Source of the DNA: Isosphaeraceae bacterium
Lineage (GTDB): Bacteria > Planctomycetota > Planctomycetia > Isosphaerales > Isosphaeraceae
DNA: 51,122 nucleotides
NCBI GenBank assembly: GCA_031291845.1
Contig: JARLIH010000133.1
Location: forward strand, 1 to 51,122
Direction: 5' to 3'
Shown here: piece by piece, positions 16,958-25,212 of the stretch
Position numbering within the stretch: the stretch's first letter is position 1
Layout of the letters: each line of letters opens with the position of its first letter
Notes under the pieces: generated by a model
Databases searched by the model: none
Told to the model about the DNA's origin: nothing
The model's input: the letters and a program-made list of their open reading frames with translations, nothing else
Program-made: the position numbers and the translations under genes

Positions 16958-17977
16958 ATGCGCCTGATTGATCTCCACGTGGACTGGCTCCTCCAATATG
17001 CGGGCGAGACGACCGTATATGACCCCGCGTGCTACGCACGGGTGCCGCAGCGACTGGAACAGGTTCGGGGTTACCTGCAAGACACGTCCGCCGCGGTGCT
17101 CTCGTGCTACCGGCACGCCGACGACTGGGCGCGCTGCCAGTCCGACCCCTGGGCCGCGCTCGGCGAGCTGATCACGCGCATCGAGGCCGAGTTCCCCGGC
17201 CGGCTCTTGCAGGGTCCGGACGATCTCGCGCGCTGGCGCGACGACGCCAAGGGACTGTGCTGGGGAGTCATCGGGATCGAGGGGTTCGATGCGCTCGTCC
17301 GGTCGCCGGTCGACCTCGAGCGCTTTCCCCCCCTCTTCGAGCGCGGGGTGCGTCTATTCCAGCCGGTGTACACGGCCGCCAACGCTCTGGGGGGCTCGGC
17401 CGCCAACGGCGACGACCGCGGCCTGACCGACCTGGGCCGGTCGTTCCTCCAGGCCCTGTTCGACCTGTCGCGGGATGGCGGCCGGCCCTTGTTCGACCTC
17501 GCCCACTTGAACCCCTTCTCGGCGGCGGACGCCCTGGCCTGGTTCGAGGCCGACGCCGAACGGCCGCGCCGGGTTTTGCCGGTCTATAGCCACGGAACCC
17601 TGGCGCACGATGGCTTTTTGAAGCCGCGCGCGATCACGCGCGAGAACCTGCGGCGGCTCCGTGCGCTGGGCGGCGTGATCGGGCTCAGCGTCGGCCCTCC
17701 GTTCTTCAGCATCGCCGAGCAGCTCAAGTCCGCCATCGAAGACGCGGCGGCCCTTCCTTTTGCGGGACACGCCGGTTTCCAGGGCATCGCGATCGGCACC
17801 GACTTCCTCGGCGTTGATCAGACCCTGCCGGGGCTGGGCAACGTCGAGGAGGTCATGCAGTGGGTCGCGGCCACCTTCGACGAGACGACGGCCGCGGCGT
17901 TGGTCTACGAAAACGCGCAGCGACTGCTGGACCGGGCTGTCGGAAAAGGCCCGCACCAGCCGCCCGAAGCCGCATAG
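16958..17977 (+). CDS. Membrane dipeptidase (peptidase family M19)
   Basis: A 339-residue TIM-barrel metallopeptidase of the renal dipeptidase family. The opening DLHVDW supplies the His-x-Asp zinc pair; GVIGIEGFDAL carries the bridging Glu; PVYSHGTLA and AIGTDFLGVD hold further metal and substrate residues (the family DxxG near the end). It would hydrolyse dipeptides, including D-amino-acid-containing ones. No signal peptide is present, so it is probably cytosolic despite the family name. ATG 16958 follows GACGAGA; the gene is 15 bases after the preceding exported-protein gene. Confidence 0.88.
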   Translation: MRLIDLHVDWLLQYAGETTVYDPACYARVPQRLEQVRGYLQDTSAAVLSCYRHADDWARCQSDPWAALGELITRIEAEFPGRLLQGPDDLARWRDDAKGLCWGVIGIEGFDALVRSPVDLERFPPLFERGVRLFQPVYTAANALGGSAANGDDRGLTDLGRSFLQALFDLSRDGGRPLFDLAHLNPFSAADALAWFEADAERPRRVLPVYSHGTLAHDGFLKPRAITRENLRRLRALGGVIGLSVGPPFFSIAEQLKSAIEDAAALPFAGHAGFQGIAIGTDFLGVDQTLPGLGNVEEVMQWVAATFDETTAAALVYENAQRLLDRAVGKGPHQPPEAA

Positions 17978-18054
17978 GCGCCGCGCCGAATTCGATTACA
18001 GTGGGCGGCGGCCGCAACGCGACAGCCCCGAGCCCCCAAAGGGAGCCAAGACGC

Positions 18055-18822
18055 ATGGCGTCTCCCAGTCCCCTCGTCGATCCGGTCCCGCCCGCTCAAG
18101 AGACGGGAGTGTTACGCGCCACGATCGATGCGATCCGGACGCGGGTCATCGGCGGTCTGCTCCTGGCCCTCCCCATCGCGCTCACGTTCTGGATCATTTA
18201 CTGGCTCTATTCGACGCTCAAGCAGGTCGTGCTCGACCCGATCGTCTGGGCCGTGCGCTTCGCCATCAAGCGCGAGACCGCCGGCGTCCCGGCCGGCTTC
18301 TGGTGGGAACATGTGTTCTCCCCCTTGATCGCGATCATCCTGGTCGTGACCATCCTCTACTTCCTCGGCCTCTTCGTGCGGTCACGCCTGCACCGGATCG
18401 TCGACTGGGTGCTCATGCACGTGCCCGTGGTCACCACGATTTACAAAGCCCTGCGCAACGTTTTCAAGTCGCTCGACGACCAGGTGCGGGGCAACCAGTT
18501 CAAGCGCGTCGTCCTGGTCGAGTTCCCCCACTCCGGCTCACGCGCGCTGGCCTTCGTGACCAACACACTTCAGGACTCGACGACGGGCAAAACGATCTTG
18601 TGCGTCTGCGTGCTCACGGGCGTCGTGCCCCCAACGGGCTTCACGCTGTTCGTCCCCGAAGAGCTCGTGACCGACATCGACTGGTCGGTCAACCAGACGC
18701 TGCAAGCCATCCTCTCCGGCGGCATCACCGCCCCCCCGACCCTCCACTACTTCGGTGGGCTGCCGCCCGGAGCCAGCGGCAGCCCGATTGTGGATGAGGT
18801 CGATGCGCCGGCGCGAGGCTGA
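18055..18822 (+). CDS. DUF502-family integral membrane protein
   Basis: A 255-residue protein. Two strong membrane segments are visible (IGGLLLALPIALTFWIIYWL near 33-52 and LIAIILVVTILYFLGLFV near 82-100). A conserved cytosolic or periplasmic domain follows with PVVTTIYKALRNVFKSL, RVVLVEFPHSGSRALAFVT and VLTGVVPPTGFTLFVPEELV. These match the DUF502 family, widespread in planctomycetes and cyanobacteria and of unknown function. AAAGGGAG sets ATG 18055; the frame is open upstream within the end of the dipeptidase gene. Confidence 0.9.
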   Translation: MASPSPLVDPVPPAQETGVLRATIDAIRTRVIGGLLLALPIALTFWIIYWLYSTLKQVVLDPIVWAVRFAIKRETAGVPAGFWWEHVFSPLIAIILVVTILYFLGLFVRSRLHRIVDWVLMHVPVVTTIYKALRNVFKSLDDQVRGNQFKRVVLVEFPHSGSRALAFVTNTLQDSTTGKTILCVCVLTGVVPPTGFTLFVPEELVTDIDWSVNQTLQAILSGGITAPPTLHYFGGLPPGASGSPIVDEVDAPARG

Positions 18823-18889
18823 ACGGCGACCCGAAGTACGGCGACAAATCAGGCCCTGACGTTCCCTGGCCCAGGACAGAGAGGTGTTC

Positions 18890-19876
18890 ATGATCGTTCT
18901 CGTCGTCGGCGGTGCCGGCTATATCGGCAGTCATGCGGTCCGGGGCCTGGTCCAGGCCGGTCACGACGTCTGGGTCCTCGACAACCTGAGCCAGGGGCAC
19001 GCCGCGTCGGTCCCGGCCGGGCGGCTCGTGCGGGGGGAACTCGCCGACCGCGGCGCTCTCGAAACAGCGCTGCGGGACCACAAGGTCGACGCGGTGATGC
19101 ACTTCGCCGCGTTCGCCTCCGTCCCCGAGAGCGTGGCGGACCCGGCAAAGTACTATCAGAACAACCTCGTCGGCACGCTGAACCTGCTCGACGCCATGCG
19201 TGCCACGGGCGTCGGCCGCATCGTTTTCTCGAGCACCGCCGCGGTCTACGGCGTGCCGGAGGTCGTCCCGATCCCCGAGGACGCGCCGAAACAGCCGATC
19301 AACCCGTATGGTTTCACGAAGCTGGCGATGGAGCACGCCCTGGCCGACTATGCGCGGGCGTACGGCCTGGGTTACGCGGTCCTGCGCTACTTCAACGCGT
19401 GCGGGGCCTCAAGCGACGCCACGATCGGCGAGGACCATACGCCCGAAACGCATTTGATCCCCATCATCCTCCAGGTCGCGCTGGGCCAGCGCGAGAGCCT
19501 GTCGGTCTTCGGCACGGACTATCCGACCCCTGACGGCACGTGCATCCGCGACTACATTCACGTCGAGGACCTGGCCGACGCCCACATCCGGGTCCTCGAC
19601 CGCATCGAGCCCGGGCGCGGCCTGACCTACAACGTGGGGACCGGCGTCGGCGCGAGCGTGCGTGAAGTGGTCGACGCTGCGCGCCGCGTCACCGGCCACC
19701 CGATCCCGGTCGTCGCCCATCCCCGTCGCGCCGGCGACCCGCCGTCGCTGGTCGCTTCCTCGCAGGCGATTCGACGCGACCTGGAGTGGTCGCCCCGCTA
19801 CAACGCGATCGAGGAAATCGTGGCGTCGGCCTGGAAGTGGCACAAGTCGCACCCGCACGGCTATGGCACGCCCTGA
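18890..19876 (+). CDS. galE: UDP-glucose 4-epimerase
   Basis: A 328-residue extended SDR. GGAGYIGSHAVRGL is the NAD motif; NLSQGH follows; SSTAAVYG holds the catalytic Ser and NPYGFTKLAMEH the YxxxK pair. RYFNACGA, then the TPDGTCIRDYIHVEDLADAH signature and YNVGTG, are specific to GalE. It interconverts UDP-glucose and UDP-galactose for sugar use and envelope polymers. ATG 18890 is preferred to an upstream GTG because GAGAGG lies just before. The next two genes follow in the same direction, 74 and then 12 bases apart. Confidence 0.95.
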   Translation: MIVLVVGGAGYIGSHAVRGLVQAGHDVWVLDNLSQGHAASVPAGRLVRGELADRGALETALRDHKVDAVMHFAAFASVPESVADPAKYYQNNLVGTLNLLDAMRATGVGRIVFSSTAAVYGVPEVVPIPEDAPKQPINPYGFTKLAMEHALADYARAYGLGYAVLRYFNACGASSDATIGEDHTPETHLIPIILQVALGQRESLSVFGTDYPTPDGTCIRDYIHVEDLADAHIRVLDRIEPGRGLTYNVGTGVGASVREVVDAARRVTGHPIPVVAHPRRAGDPPSLVASSQAIRRDLEWSPRYNAIEEIVASAWKWHKSHPHGYGTP

Positions 19877-19950
19877 GCGATTGACGTCGGGCTTGCGAGC
19901 GCGTAGCCTAAAGGAAGCTCACCGCCGTTATTCCGGAGTCTGTTTCGACC

Positions 19951-20190
19951 ATGCGTTTCCGCACGCAACTCCTGCTGGCCTCTGTCCTGTCGCTCGGGCT
20001 GGCGGGCCCCGTTTCGGCCTGCCCCAACTGCAAGGAAGCGGTCGCGGCCCAGCCGGAAGAGGTGGCCCAGATGAAGAACGGCTACAACTACAGCGTGCTG
20101 TTCATGATGGCGATGCCCTTCTCGCTGCTGGGCGTGGGCTCGTTCATGGTCGTGCGGGCCGCCAAGCGGGGCACGTTGCCCGAGCTGTAA
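19951..20190 (+). CDS. Small exported membrane protein with CPNC motif
   Basis: A 79-residue protein. Residues 1-24 read as a signal peptide (LLLASVLSLGLAGPVSA), and mature Cys-Pro-Asn-Cys follows at once, a CxxC that could bind metal or be redox active. A second hydrophobic segment at about 48-66 (VLFMMAMPFSLLGVGSFMVV) anchors it, leaving a short basic tail. I recall similar short CPNCKEA-type proteins in planctomycetes, with no known function. It ends 12 bases before the sirtuin gene, so the two are probably translated from one message. Confidence 0.75.
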   Translation: MRFRTQLLLASVLSLGLAGPVSACPNCKEAVAAQPEEVAQMKNGYNYSVLFMMAMPFSLLGVGSFMVVRAAKRGTLPEL

Positions 20191-20202
20191 CGGGGCCGCC
20201 GC

Positions 20203-20928
20203 ATGGATGACCTCGAGCAGCGGGCCGCCCGGTTGATTGCCCAGGCGCGCCGCGTCGCCGTGCTGACCGGCGCCGGGGTCTCGGCCGAGAGCGGTATCCC
20301 CACCTTCCGCGGCATGGGCGGCCTCTGGCGCGGCCGCGATCCGCTGAGCCTCGCCACGCCCGAAGCCTTCGCCGCCGACCCGGCCCTCGTCTGGGACTTC
20401 TACAACTGGCGCCGGCGGATCGTCCGCGAAGCCGCGCCGAACCCCGCTCACAGGGCCCTGGCCGAGCTCGCCCAGCGCGTCCCTCATCTCACATTGATCA
20501 CCCAGAACGTCGACCGCCTCCACCAGCGCGCCGGCAGCCGCGACGTGCTCGAGCTGCACGGCAACCTCGACGAGGTCCGCTGCACGCGCTGCGGCGTCAC
20601 CAGTGACCGCGCAAACGAGGAGCTCCCGTCCCTCCCGCACTGCGATTCGTGCGGCGCCCTGGTTCGCCCCGGTGTCGTCTGGTTCGGCGAGTCGCTCCCA
20701 CCGGGCATTTTCGAGGCCGCGGAAGCCGCCGTGCAGTCGGCCGAGGTGTTCCTCGTCGTCGGCACGAGCGCCGTGGTTTATCCCGCGGCCGGGCTCGTCG
20801 GGACGGCCAGGGGTGGCCGTGCGGCCGTGATCGAGATCAACCTGGAGCCGACGCCGGTCAGCGGCGTGGTCGACATCGGGCTTTACGGCAAGGCGGGTGA
20901 GATCGTCCCTCGCCTGGTCTCCGCGTAA
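20203..20928 (+). CDS. cobB: NAD-dependent protein deacylase (sirtuin), SIRT5/CobB type
   Basis: A 241-residue sirtuin. TGAGVSAESGIPTFRG binds NAD; QNVDRLHQRAG and LHGN hold the catalytic His (119); four cysteines (127, 130, 147, 150) form the zinc ribbon; VVGTSAVVYPAAGL closes the NAD site. FYNWRR carries Tyr67 and Arg70 in the Y-x-x-R spacing that in SIRT5 and E. coli CobB binds succinyl or malonyl groups, so desuccinylase/demalonylase activity is predicted. It sits last in a row after galE and the CPNC protein. The link to galactose metabolism is not obvious. Confidence 0.93.
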   Translation: MDDLEQRAARLIAQARRVAVLTGAGVSAESGIPTFRGMGGLWRGRDPLSLATPEAFAADPALVWDFYNWRRRIVREAAPNPAHRALAELAQRVPHLTLITQNVDRLHQRAGSRDVLELHGNLDEVRCTRCGVTSDRANEELPSLPHCDSCGALVRPGVVWFGESLPPGIFEAAEAAVQSAEVFLVVGTSAVVYPAAGLVGTARGGRAAVIEINLEPTPVSGVVDIGLYGKAGEIVPRLVSA

Positions 20929-21000
20929 GGGCCTGGTTCCACGGCGCTACGCGCCATCGGGACTTCGGAGTTCGCTGTCGGAACGACGCGAGCGTATTCC

Positions 21001-21042
21001 GTAGGGTGCATGAAATGCACTGGTGCGTTCGACGCACCCTAC
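21001..21042. repeat. Palindromic repeat, GTAGGGTGCATG family, copy 3
   Basis: GTAGGGTGCATGAAATGCAC (21001-21020) is identical to the copy at 13582. One base later comes the inverted arm GGTGCGTTCGACGCACCCTA then C (21022-21042). It lies between the convergent ends of the sirtuin and isomerase genes and could end transcription from both sides by folding, though no T run follows. Confidence 0.8.
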
Positions 21043-21074
21043 GGGAACCCCACCCGGCCGCACCATCCTAGCGT

Positions 21075-21932
21075 CTACTCGGCCAGGCACTCGCGCAGGT
21101 AAGCCAACCCGTGCGCCACGTCGCGGATCCGCCCGGCCTGGTCGCCCACCTCGCGCTCGACGACGAGCGGGCCGGTGTAACCGACGGCCTTCAAGGTCTG
21201 CACGAACTTGCGGATGTTTACCTCTCCCTGACCGAGCGGCACTTCCTCACCCCACGTCCCGGGCGTCGTCGGCCGCTTGGCGTCCTTGACGTGGACGCTC
21301 CGGATGTCCGGCCCCAGGATCTCCACCGCGCGGATCGGGTCCCCCATGTCGTAGAGCAGCATGTTGGCCGGGTCGAAGTTCACCTTGAGGTTCGGCGCCT
21401 TCAGGTCATCGAGCGTCCTGCGCAGGAGGTCGGCCGTCTCCTGGCCGGTCTCGAAGGCGAGCGTGATCCCCTTCTCGCGCGCGAGCTCGCCGGCCTGCGC
21501 CAGCGTGTCGAGCAGGGCCGACCGGCCGGGGTCGTCCACGGCGGGCAGGAAGCCGGCGTGGAGCATCAGGTCCGAGAGGCCGAGTGCGACCGTGCGGTCG
21601 AGCGCCCAGCGGAGCCGGTCCAGGCGCTCGGGACGGTCGGCCGGGTTGCCGAACCCACCGGTCGCCTTGATCGTCTGGGGCGTCGTGTAGTCCTCACCCG
21701 GGAAGCCGAGCATCGCCCCGGTGAAGATGATGCCCGAGGCGAGGGCCACCTCCGGCAGCGCGTCCCCTTCTTCCCAGCTTGCGTGGTGCGGGTCGCCGCA
21801 GGCGATCTGGGCCACGTTCACACCCAGGTCGCCGAGCAGCCGTTTCAGCTCGGCCACGCTCCCCACTTGAAGGCTCCAACTGCACACGCCCAAGGCCAGC
21901 GGGGGCAGAGGTGCGTTCGTTGTCTGCGGCAC
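21075..21932 (-). CDS. Sugar phosphate isomerase/epimerase-like TIM-barrel protein
   Basis: A 285-residue protein of the xylose-isomerase-like AP endonuclease 2 fold. LALGVCSWSLQ opens the barrel; LMLHAGFLP, LAFETGQETADLL, LKVNFDPANMLLYDMGDP and VHVKDAKRP carry the usual metal-binding His, Glu and Asp positions; GPLVVEREVG ends the core. It probably isomerises or cleaves a small sugar or polyol; planctomycetes have many paralogues and none is named from sequence alone. The start is GTG, with GAGGA ahead. There is no signal peptide. Confidence 0.85.
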   Translation of the reverse strand: MPQTTNAPLPPLALGVCSWSLQVGSVAELKRLLGDLGVNVAQIACGDPHHASWEEGDALPEVALASGIIFTGAMLGFPGEDYTTPQTIKATGGFGNPADRPERLDRLRWALDRTVALGLSDLMLHAGFLPAVDDPGRSALLDTLAQAGELAREKGITLAFETGQETADLLRRTLDDLKAPNLKVNFDPANMLLYDMGDPIRAVEILGPDIRSVHVKDAKRPTTPGTWGEEVPLGQGEVNIRKFVQTLKAVGYTGPLVVEREVGDQAGRIRDVAHGLAYLRECLAE

Positions 21933-22174
21933 GGCGGCATCCTCGATCGTCGGAACTCGTTCACCCCGTCCGGTTCGCTCCCGGACCTCGCCCGATCATA
22001 GCCTGAGGGAACCTTCGCGGCGAACAAAAACCGCGACCCCCGAACCCGTAGCGTCCTCAGCCGGCCCTGGGACCCTCGCACGCCGGCGGACTGTGCCTGT
22101 ACAATGTCGTCCGGGGAACAGGCGGTCTTCGTCCTACCGGGCGCGGCCTGGCCCCGGTACTTCGAGGTCGTCGC

Positions 22175-23299
22175 ATGTCCTGGTCGTGGAAGCTCGGACG
22201 GATCGCGGGAATTCCGATCTATGTTCACTGGACGTTTCTGATCCTCATCGCCTGGGTCGTGATGGGGCATGCCCTGCAGGGGCATACGGTGGCCACGACG
22301 ATCGAGGGGGTCGGGTTCGTCCTCTCCATCTTCGGCTGCGTGGTCCTGCACGAGCTGGGACACGCGCTGGCGGCCAGGCGGTACGGGGTGCCGACGGCCG
22401 ACATCACGCTACTGCCGATCGGTGGCGTGGCGCGGCTCCAGCGGATCCCGGAGAAGCCGGCTGAGGAACTGGTCGTCGCGATCGCGGGACCGCTCGTCAA
22501 TGTCGCGATCGTCGTCCTCCTGTTCGTACTGGGGGTGCGACCGGTGGTGAATCTGGCCGACCCCAACCACCTGATCAGCGCGGGGTTTCTGCCGAAACTG
22601 ATGGAGGTCAACCTCTTTCTGTTCCTGTTCAACCTCCTGCCGGCGTTCCCGATGGACGGCGGGCGCATCCTGCGGGCGCTCCTGGCGATGTGGATCCCGT
22701 ATGCGCGCGCCACGCGGCTCGCGGCGTCGATCGGCCAGCTCATGGCGATCGGGTTCGGGCTGCTCGGGATGATGGGGGGCGCGCCGATGCTGCTCCTGAT
22801 CGCGCTGTTCGTCTGGATCGGGGCCGAGGGGGAGGCAGCGCAGGTCGAGGAGCGGCTCGCGCTCAAGAACGTGTCGGTGCGCGACGCTATGCTGACCGAG
22901 TTCCACACGCTTTCGCCGCACGACACGCTCGGACATGCGGCGGAGTTGCTCGTGGCGGGTACGCAGCACGACTTCCCCGTGCGAGACGACGGCCACATCG
23001 CGGGCCTGCTGACGCGGTCCGACCTGATGACTGGCCTGTCGCGCGGCGGGCGCGACGCGCGCGTCGGAGACTTCGTCTCGGCGTCCGTCAACCCGGTCGA
23101 GGCCGACTCGCCGCTCGTCCCGGCGGTCGCGCTGTTGCGTCAAGCCGGGTCGCCTTGCCTCCAGGTCGTCGAGCATGGCCGGACCGTCGGCCTGCTGACG
23201 CTCGAGAACGTCGGCGAGTTCCTCATGGTGCGCACGGCGCTGGCGGGAGTCGCCGACAAATCCGCAATGCAGCAAGTGGCCGAGACGTCTCGTCGATGA
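22175..23299 (+). CDS. Site-2-type zinc metalloprotease (M50) with CBS domains
   Basis: A 374-residue membrane protein. Residues 1-230 are a multi-pass M50 core with HELGH (59-63) and FPMDGGRILRAL (the second metal motif, near 158). Residues 235-360 hold two CBS modules (VRDAMLTEFHTLSPHDTLGH, HDFPVRDDGHIAGLLTRSDL, then VNPVEADSPL and GRTVGLLTLENVGEFL). CBS pairs usually sense adenine nucleotides. Related proteins cleave membrane-bound regulators, so this may control an anti-sigma factor or similar; the target is unknown. Its stop overlaps the start of the HNH gene in ATGA. Confidence 0.92.
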   Translation: MSWSWKLGRIAGIPIYVHWTFLILIAWVVMGHALQGHTVATTIEGVGFVLSIFGCVVLHELGHALAARRYGVPTADITLLPIGGVARLQRIPEKPAEELVVAIAGPLVNVAIVVLLFVLGVRPVVNLADPNHLISAGFLPKLMEVNLFLFLFNLLPAFPMDGGRILRALLAMWIPYARATRLAASIGQLMAIGFGLLGMMGGAPMLLLIALFVWIGAEGEAAQVEERLALKNVSVRDAMLTEFHTLSPHDTLGHAAELLVAGTQHDFPVRDDGHIAGLLTRSDLMTGLSRGGRDARVGDFVSASVNPVEADSPLVPAVALLRQAGSPCLQVVEHGRTVGLLTLENVGEFLMVRTALAGVADKSAMQQVAETSRR

Positions 23300-23685
23300 C
23301 GACCGCCGAGCTGCTCGGGCGCGTGGCCGAGACCGATTCGACCTTCACTCGCAAAGGGGCGGATTGGCTCGGCAAGTGCCTGATCTGCAACGGACCGATC
23401 GCGTTCGACGCAACCACCGGCGAGGGGGCGACCCTGGAGCACATCCGCGCACGACGGCGCGGCGGGACCAATGAGCTGCCCAACCTGGGCGTGGTCCACG
23501 GCCGTTGCAACTGGGAGAAAGGGAGACGCTGGGACCCCAAACGCCGCCGTTCCGAGGCGGATTACGAGGAGTTCATCGCTCGCCTGATCGAGCGCCGGCA
23601 GCAGCGCTGGCGCGAACCGCCCACAAGACCGGACCGTGCTCGTGACGGACGCCTTGACGACCACGACGCGCCAGCGAGTGCTTGA
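23296..23685 (+). CDS. HNH endonuclease, coupled to the M50 protease gene
   Basis: A 129-residue protein. The HNH core is clear: CLICNGPI (zinc Cys pair), LEHIRARRRGGTNELPNLGV (catalytic His and structural Asn) and HGRCNWEKG (final His). The C-terminus is rich in Arg and disordered. HNH proteins cut DNA, but single-domain ones also occur in repair and mobile elements. The start overlaps the stop of the protease gene by four bases, so it is translated by coupling. No homing-intron context is visible. Why a nuclease is tied to an intramembrane protease is unclear. Confidence 0.85.
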   Translation: MTTAELLGRVAETDSTFTRKGADWLGKCLICNGPIAFDATTGEGATLEHIRARRRGGTNELPNLGVVHGRCNWEKGRRWDPKRRRSEADYEEFIARLIERRQQRWREPPTRPDRARDGRLDDHDAPASA

Positions 23686-23723
23686 GCCCGTTGGCGGGTC
23701 GTCGACAATGATAAGGAGTTGGC

Positions 23724-24878
23724 TCAGCGTCTGACGCTGCGCTGCGTGTGCGGATGGTATGGCCCGGTCCGGGGCCGTCCGGCGGGGCGGGCCGTCTCGC
23801 GCAGGTACAGGTCGAGGTCATCGGCCAGGGCCGCGGCGGTCGGGTACCGATGGTTGGGATCGCGCTCCATGGCGCGCAGGATCACCGCCTCGAGTGCAGC
23901 GGGGAGGTCGTAACGCACCTGCCGCGGCCGAGGGGGCTCCGCCGCGGCCAGGTAACAGGCCCAGGACGGCGACGATAGCATCGATGGCACTTCCAACGGG
24001 CGCATGAGCGTAAGGGCCTCGAACAGGGTCACGCCAAGCGAATAAATATCGCAGCGCACCTCGTCGGTGTTCCGCCTGAGCAGGCGCTCGGGGGCCATGT
24101 ACAAGAGGGTCCCGGCGCCGTCCCGCAACTGGGCCGTCGTCACGACGTCGAGGTCGCGCCCGAGCCCGAAGTCGCACAGGAACACGCGGTCCGAGCCGCG
24201 GTCGAGCAGGATGTTGGCCGGCTTGACGTCGCAGTGCGCGACTTGCGAACAGTGGGCCGAAGCGAGCCCGCGCGCCACCTGGGCCAGTTGAGAGACCACG
24301 GCGCGCCGGTAGTCGGAGTCGGACGCGGACACCAAGGTATGCGACCAGCTCTCCTCGTCGCCCGTCAAGCGAGCCCGGCGCTGGCGCAGCACGGCCGCCA
24401 GTGTGCAGCAGTCGACGAACGGCATGGCCATGAAGGCCGCGCCGTCCACCTCGCCGAACTCGTAGGTTGGCAAGAGCGCCGGCCCTGCGAGCCTGGTCCC
24501 GCGTTCGGCCTCTCGGCGGAACTGGGCCCGCCGCCTGGGGTCGCTCGCCATCGTCGCGGGAAGGACCTTGAGCGCGACCTCCCTGCGCACCGCGTCGACC
24601 GGCACGGCCCGCCAGACTTCCCCCTGCCCCCCTTCGCCGATTCGCTCGAGGAGCCGGTAACGCCCCAGGAGTTGCCCTGGCTCGAGCCGGCGCAACACCC
24701 GAGGGCTCGACCCCTCGACCCACGACGATGGCACGTCCGAGACGACGGACCGCCGCGCGACGCAAGTCGCCGGCTCGGACCACTGACGGTAGACCCTCGG
24801 AAACCACACCGATCGGACCACACCGTCGGTCGACGAATGAACGACCGACGTCTCGGGCCGACTGCGAAGCACGGGCAT
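23724..24878 (-). CDS. Serine/threonine protein kinase, non-RD type
   Basis: A 384-residue protein. The kinase domain covers about 73-365: LLERIGEGGQGEVW (nucleotide loop), VALKVLP (Lys), HCDVKPANILL (catalytic loop), CDFGLGRD (metal Asp), YMAPERLL and DIYSLGV. In the catalytic loop the Arg before Asp is Cys, so it is a non-RD kinase that may not need activation-loop phosphorylation. Residues 1-70 have no known domain, and no membrane segment is seen. It is much shorter than the usual 600-1000-aa planctomycete kinases, which carry C-terminal sensor repeats. The neighbours suggest no target. Confidence 0.93.
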   Translation of the reverse strand: MPVLRSRPETSVVHSSTDGVVRSVWFPRVYRQWSEPATCVARRSVVSDVPSSWVEGSSPRVLRRLEPGQLLGRYRLLERIGEGGQGEVWRAVPVDAVRREVALKVLPATMASDPRRRAQFRREAERGTRLAGPALLPTYEFGEVDGAAFMAMPFVDCCTLAAVLRQRRARLTGDEESWSHTLVSASDSDYRRAVVSQLAQVARGLASAHCSQVAHCDVKPANILLDRGSDRVFLCDFGLGRDLDVVTTAQLRDGAGTLLYMAPERLLRRNTDEVRCDIYSLGVTLFEALTLMRPLEVPSMLSSPSWACYLAAAEPPRPRQVRYDLPAALEAVILRAMERDPNHRYPTAAALADDLDLYLRETARPAGRPRTGPYHPHTQRSVRR

Positions 24879-25138
24879 AGCTTACGCCCTCGCGGAACCT
24901 GGGCAGACGCGTCCGAGGGAAGGCTAGGTCACAACCCGGGGTGCAGCCGCGCACGCGCACGCCGTGTTCCGAATTGTCAACGCGATGTGGTGCGTACTGC
25001 CGCAGTATGGGAACGCGAGGCAACGGTCGTGTTCCGCGAACGCAACCTTTTGAGCGCGGGAGCTTGCTTCCGCTTCCGCACCGCGCCCGGTACGGAAAAA
25101 CGCCGGGGTCCGACCGGAGCAACGTTCGCACGCCATTC

Positions 25139-25199
25139 GTAGGGTGCGTGAAATGCACCATTTTATGGATACGGATGGGATGGCGCATTTCATGTACAC
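25139..25199. repeat. Palindromic repeat, GTAGGGTGCATG family, copy 4
   Basis: GTAGGGTGCGTGAAATGCAC (25139-25158) faces TGGCGCATTTCATGTACAC (25181-25199) across about 22 bases. The right arm has diverged more. The gene-free stretch 24879-25212 otherwise shows nothing: no promoter or RNA structure was recognised. Confidence 0.75.
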
Positions 25200-25212
25200 A
25201 ACAAACATGGAA

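Noticed and set aside
22690..23295. N-terminal extension of the HNH frame into the M50 gene
   Set aside because: The extension is Arg/Ala shadow text of the protease gene; the ATGA at 23296 gives a natural start.
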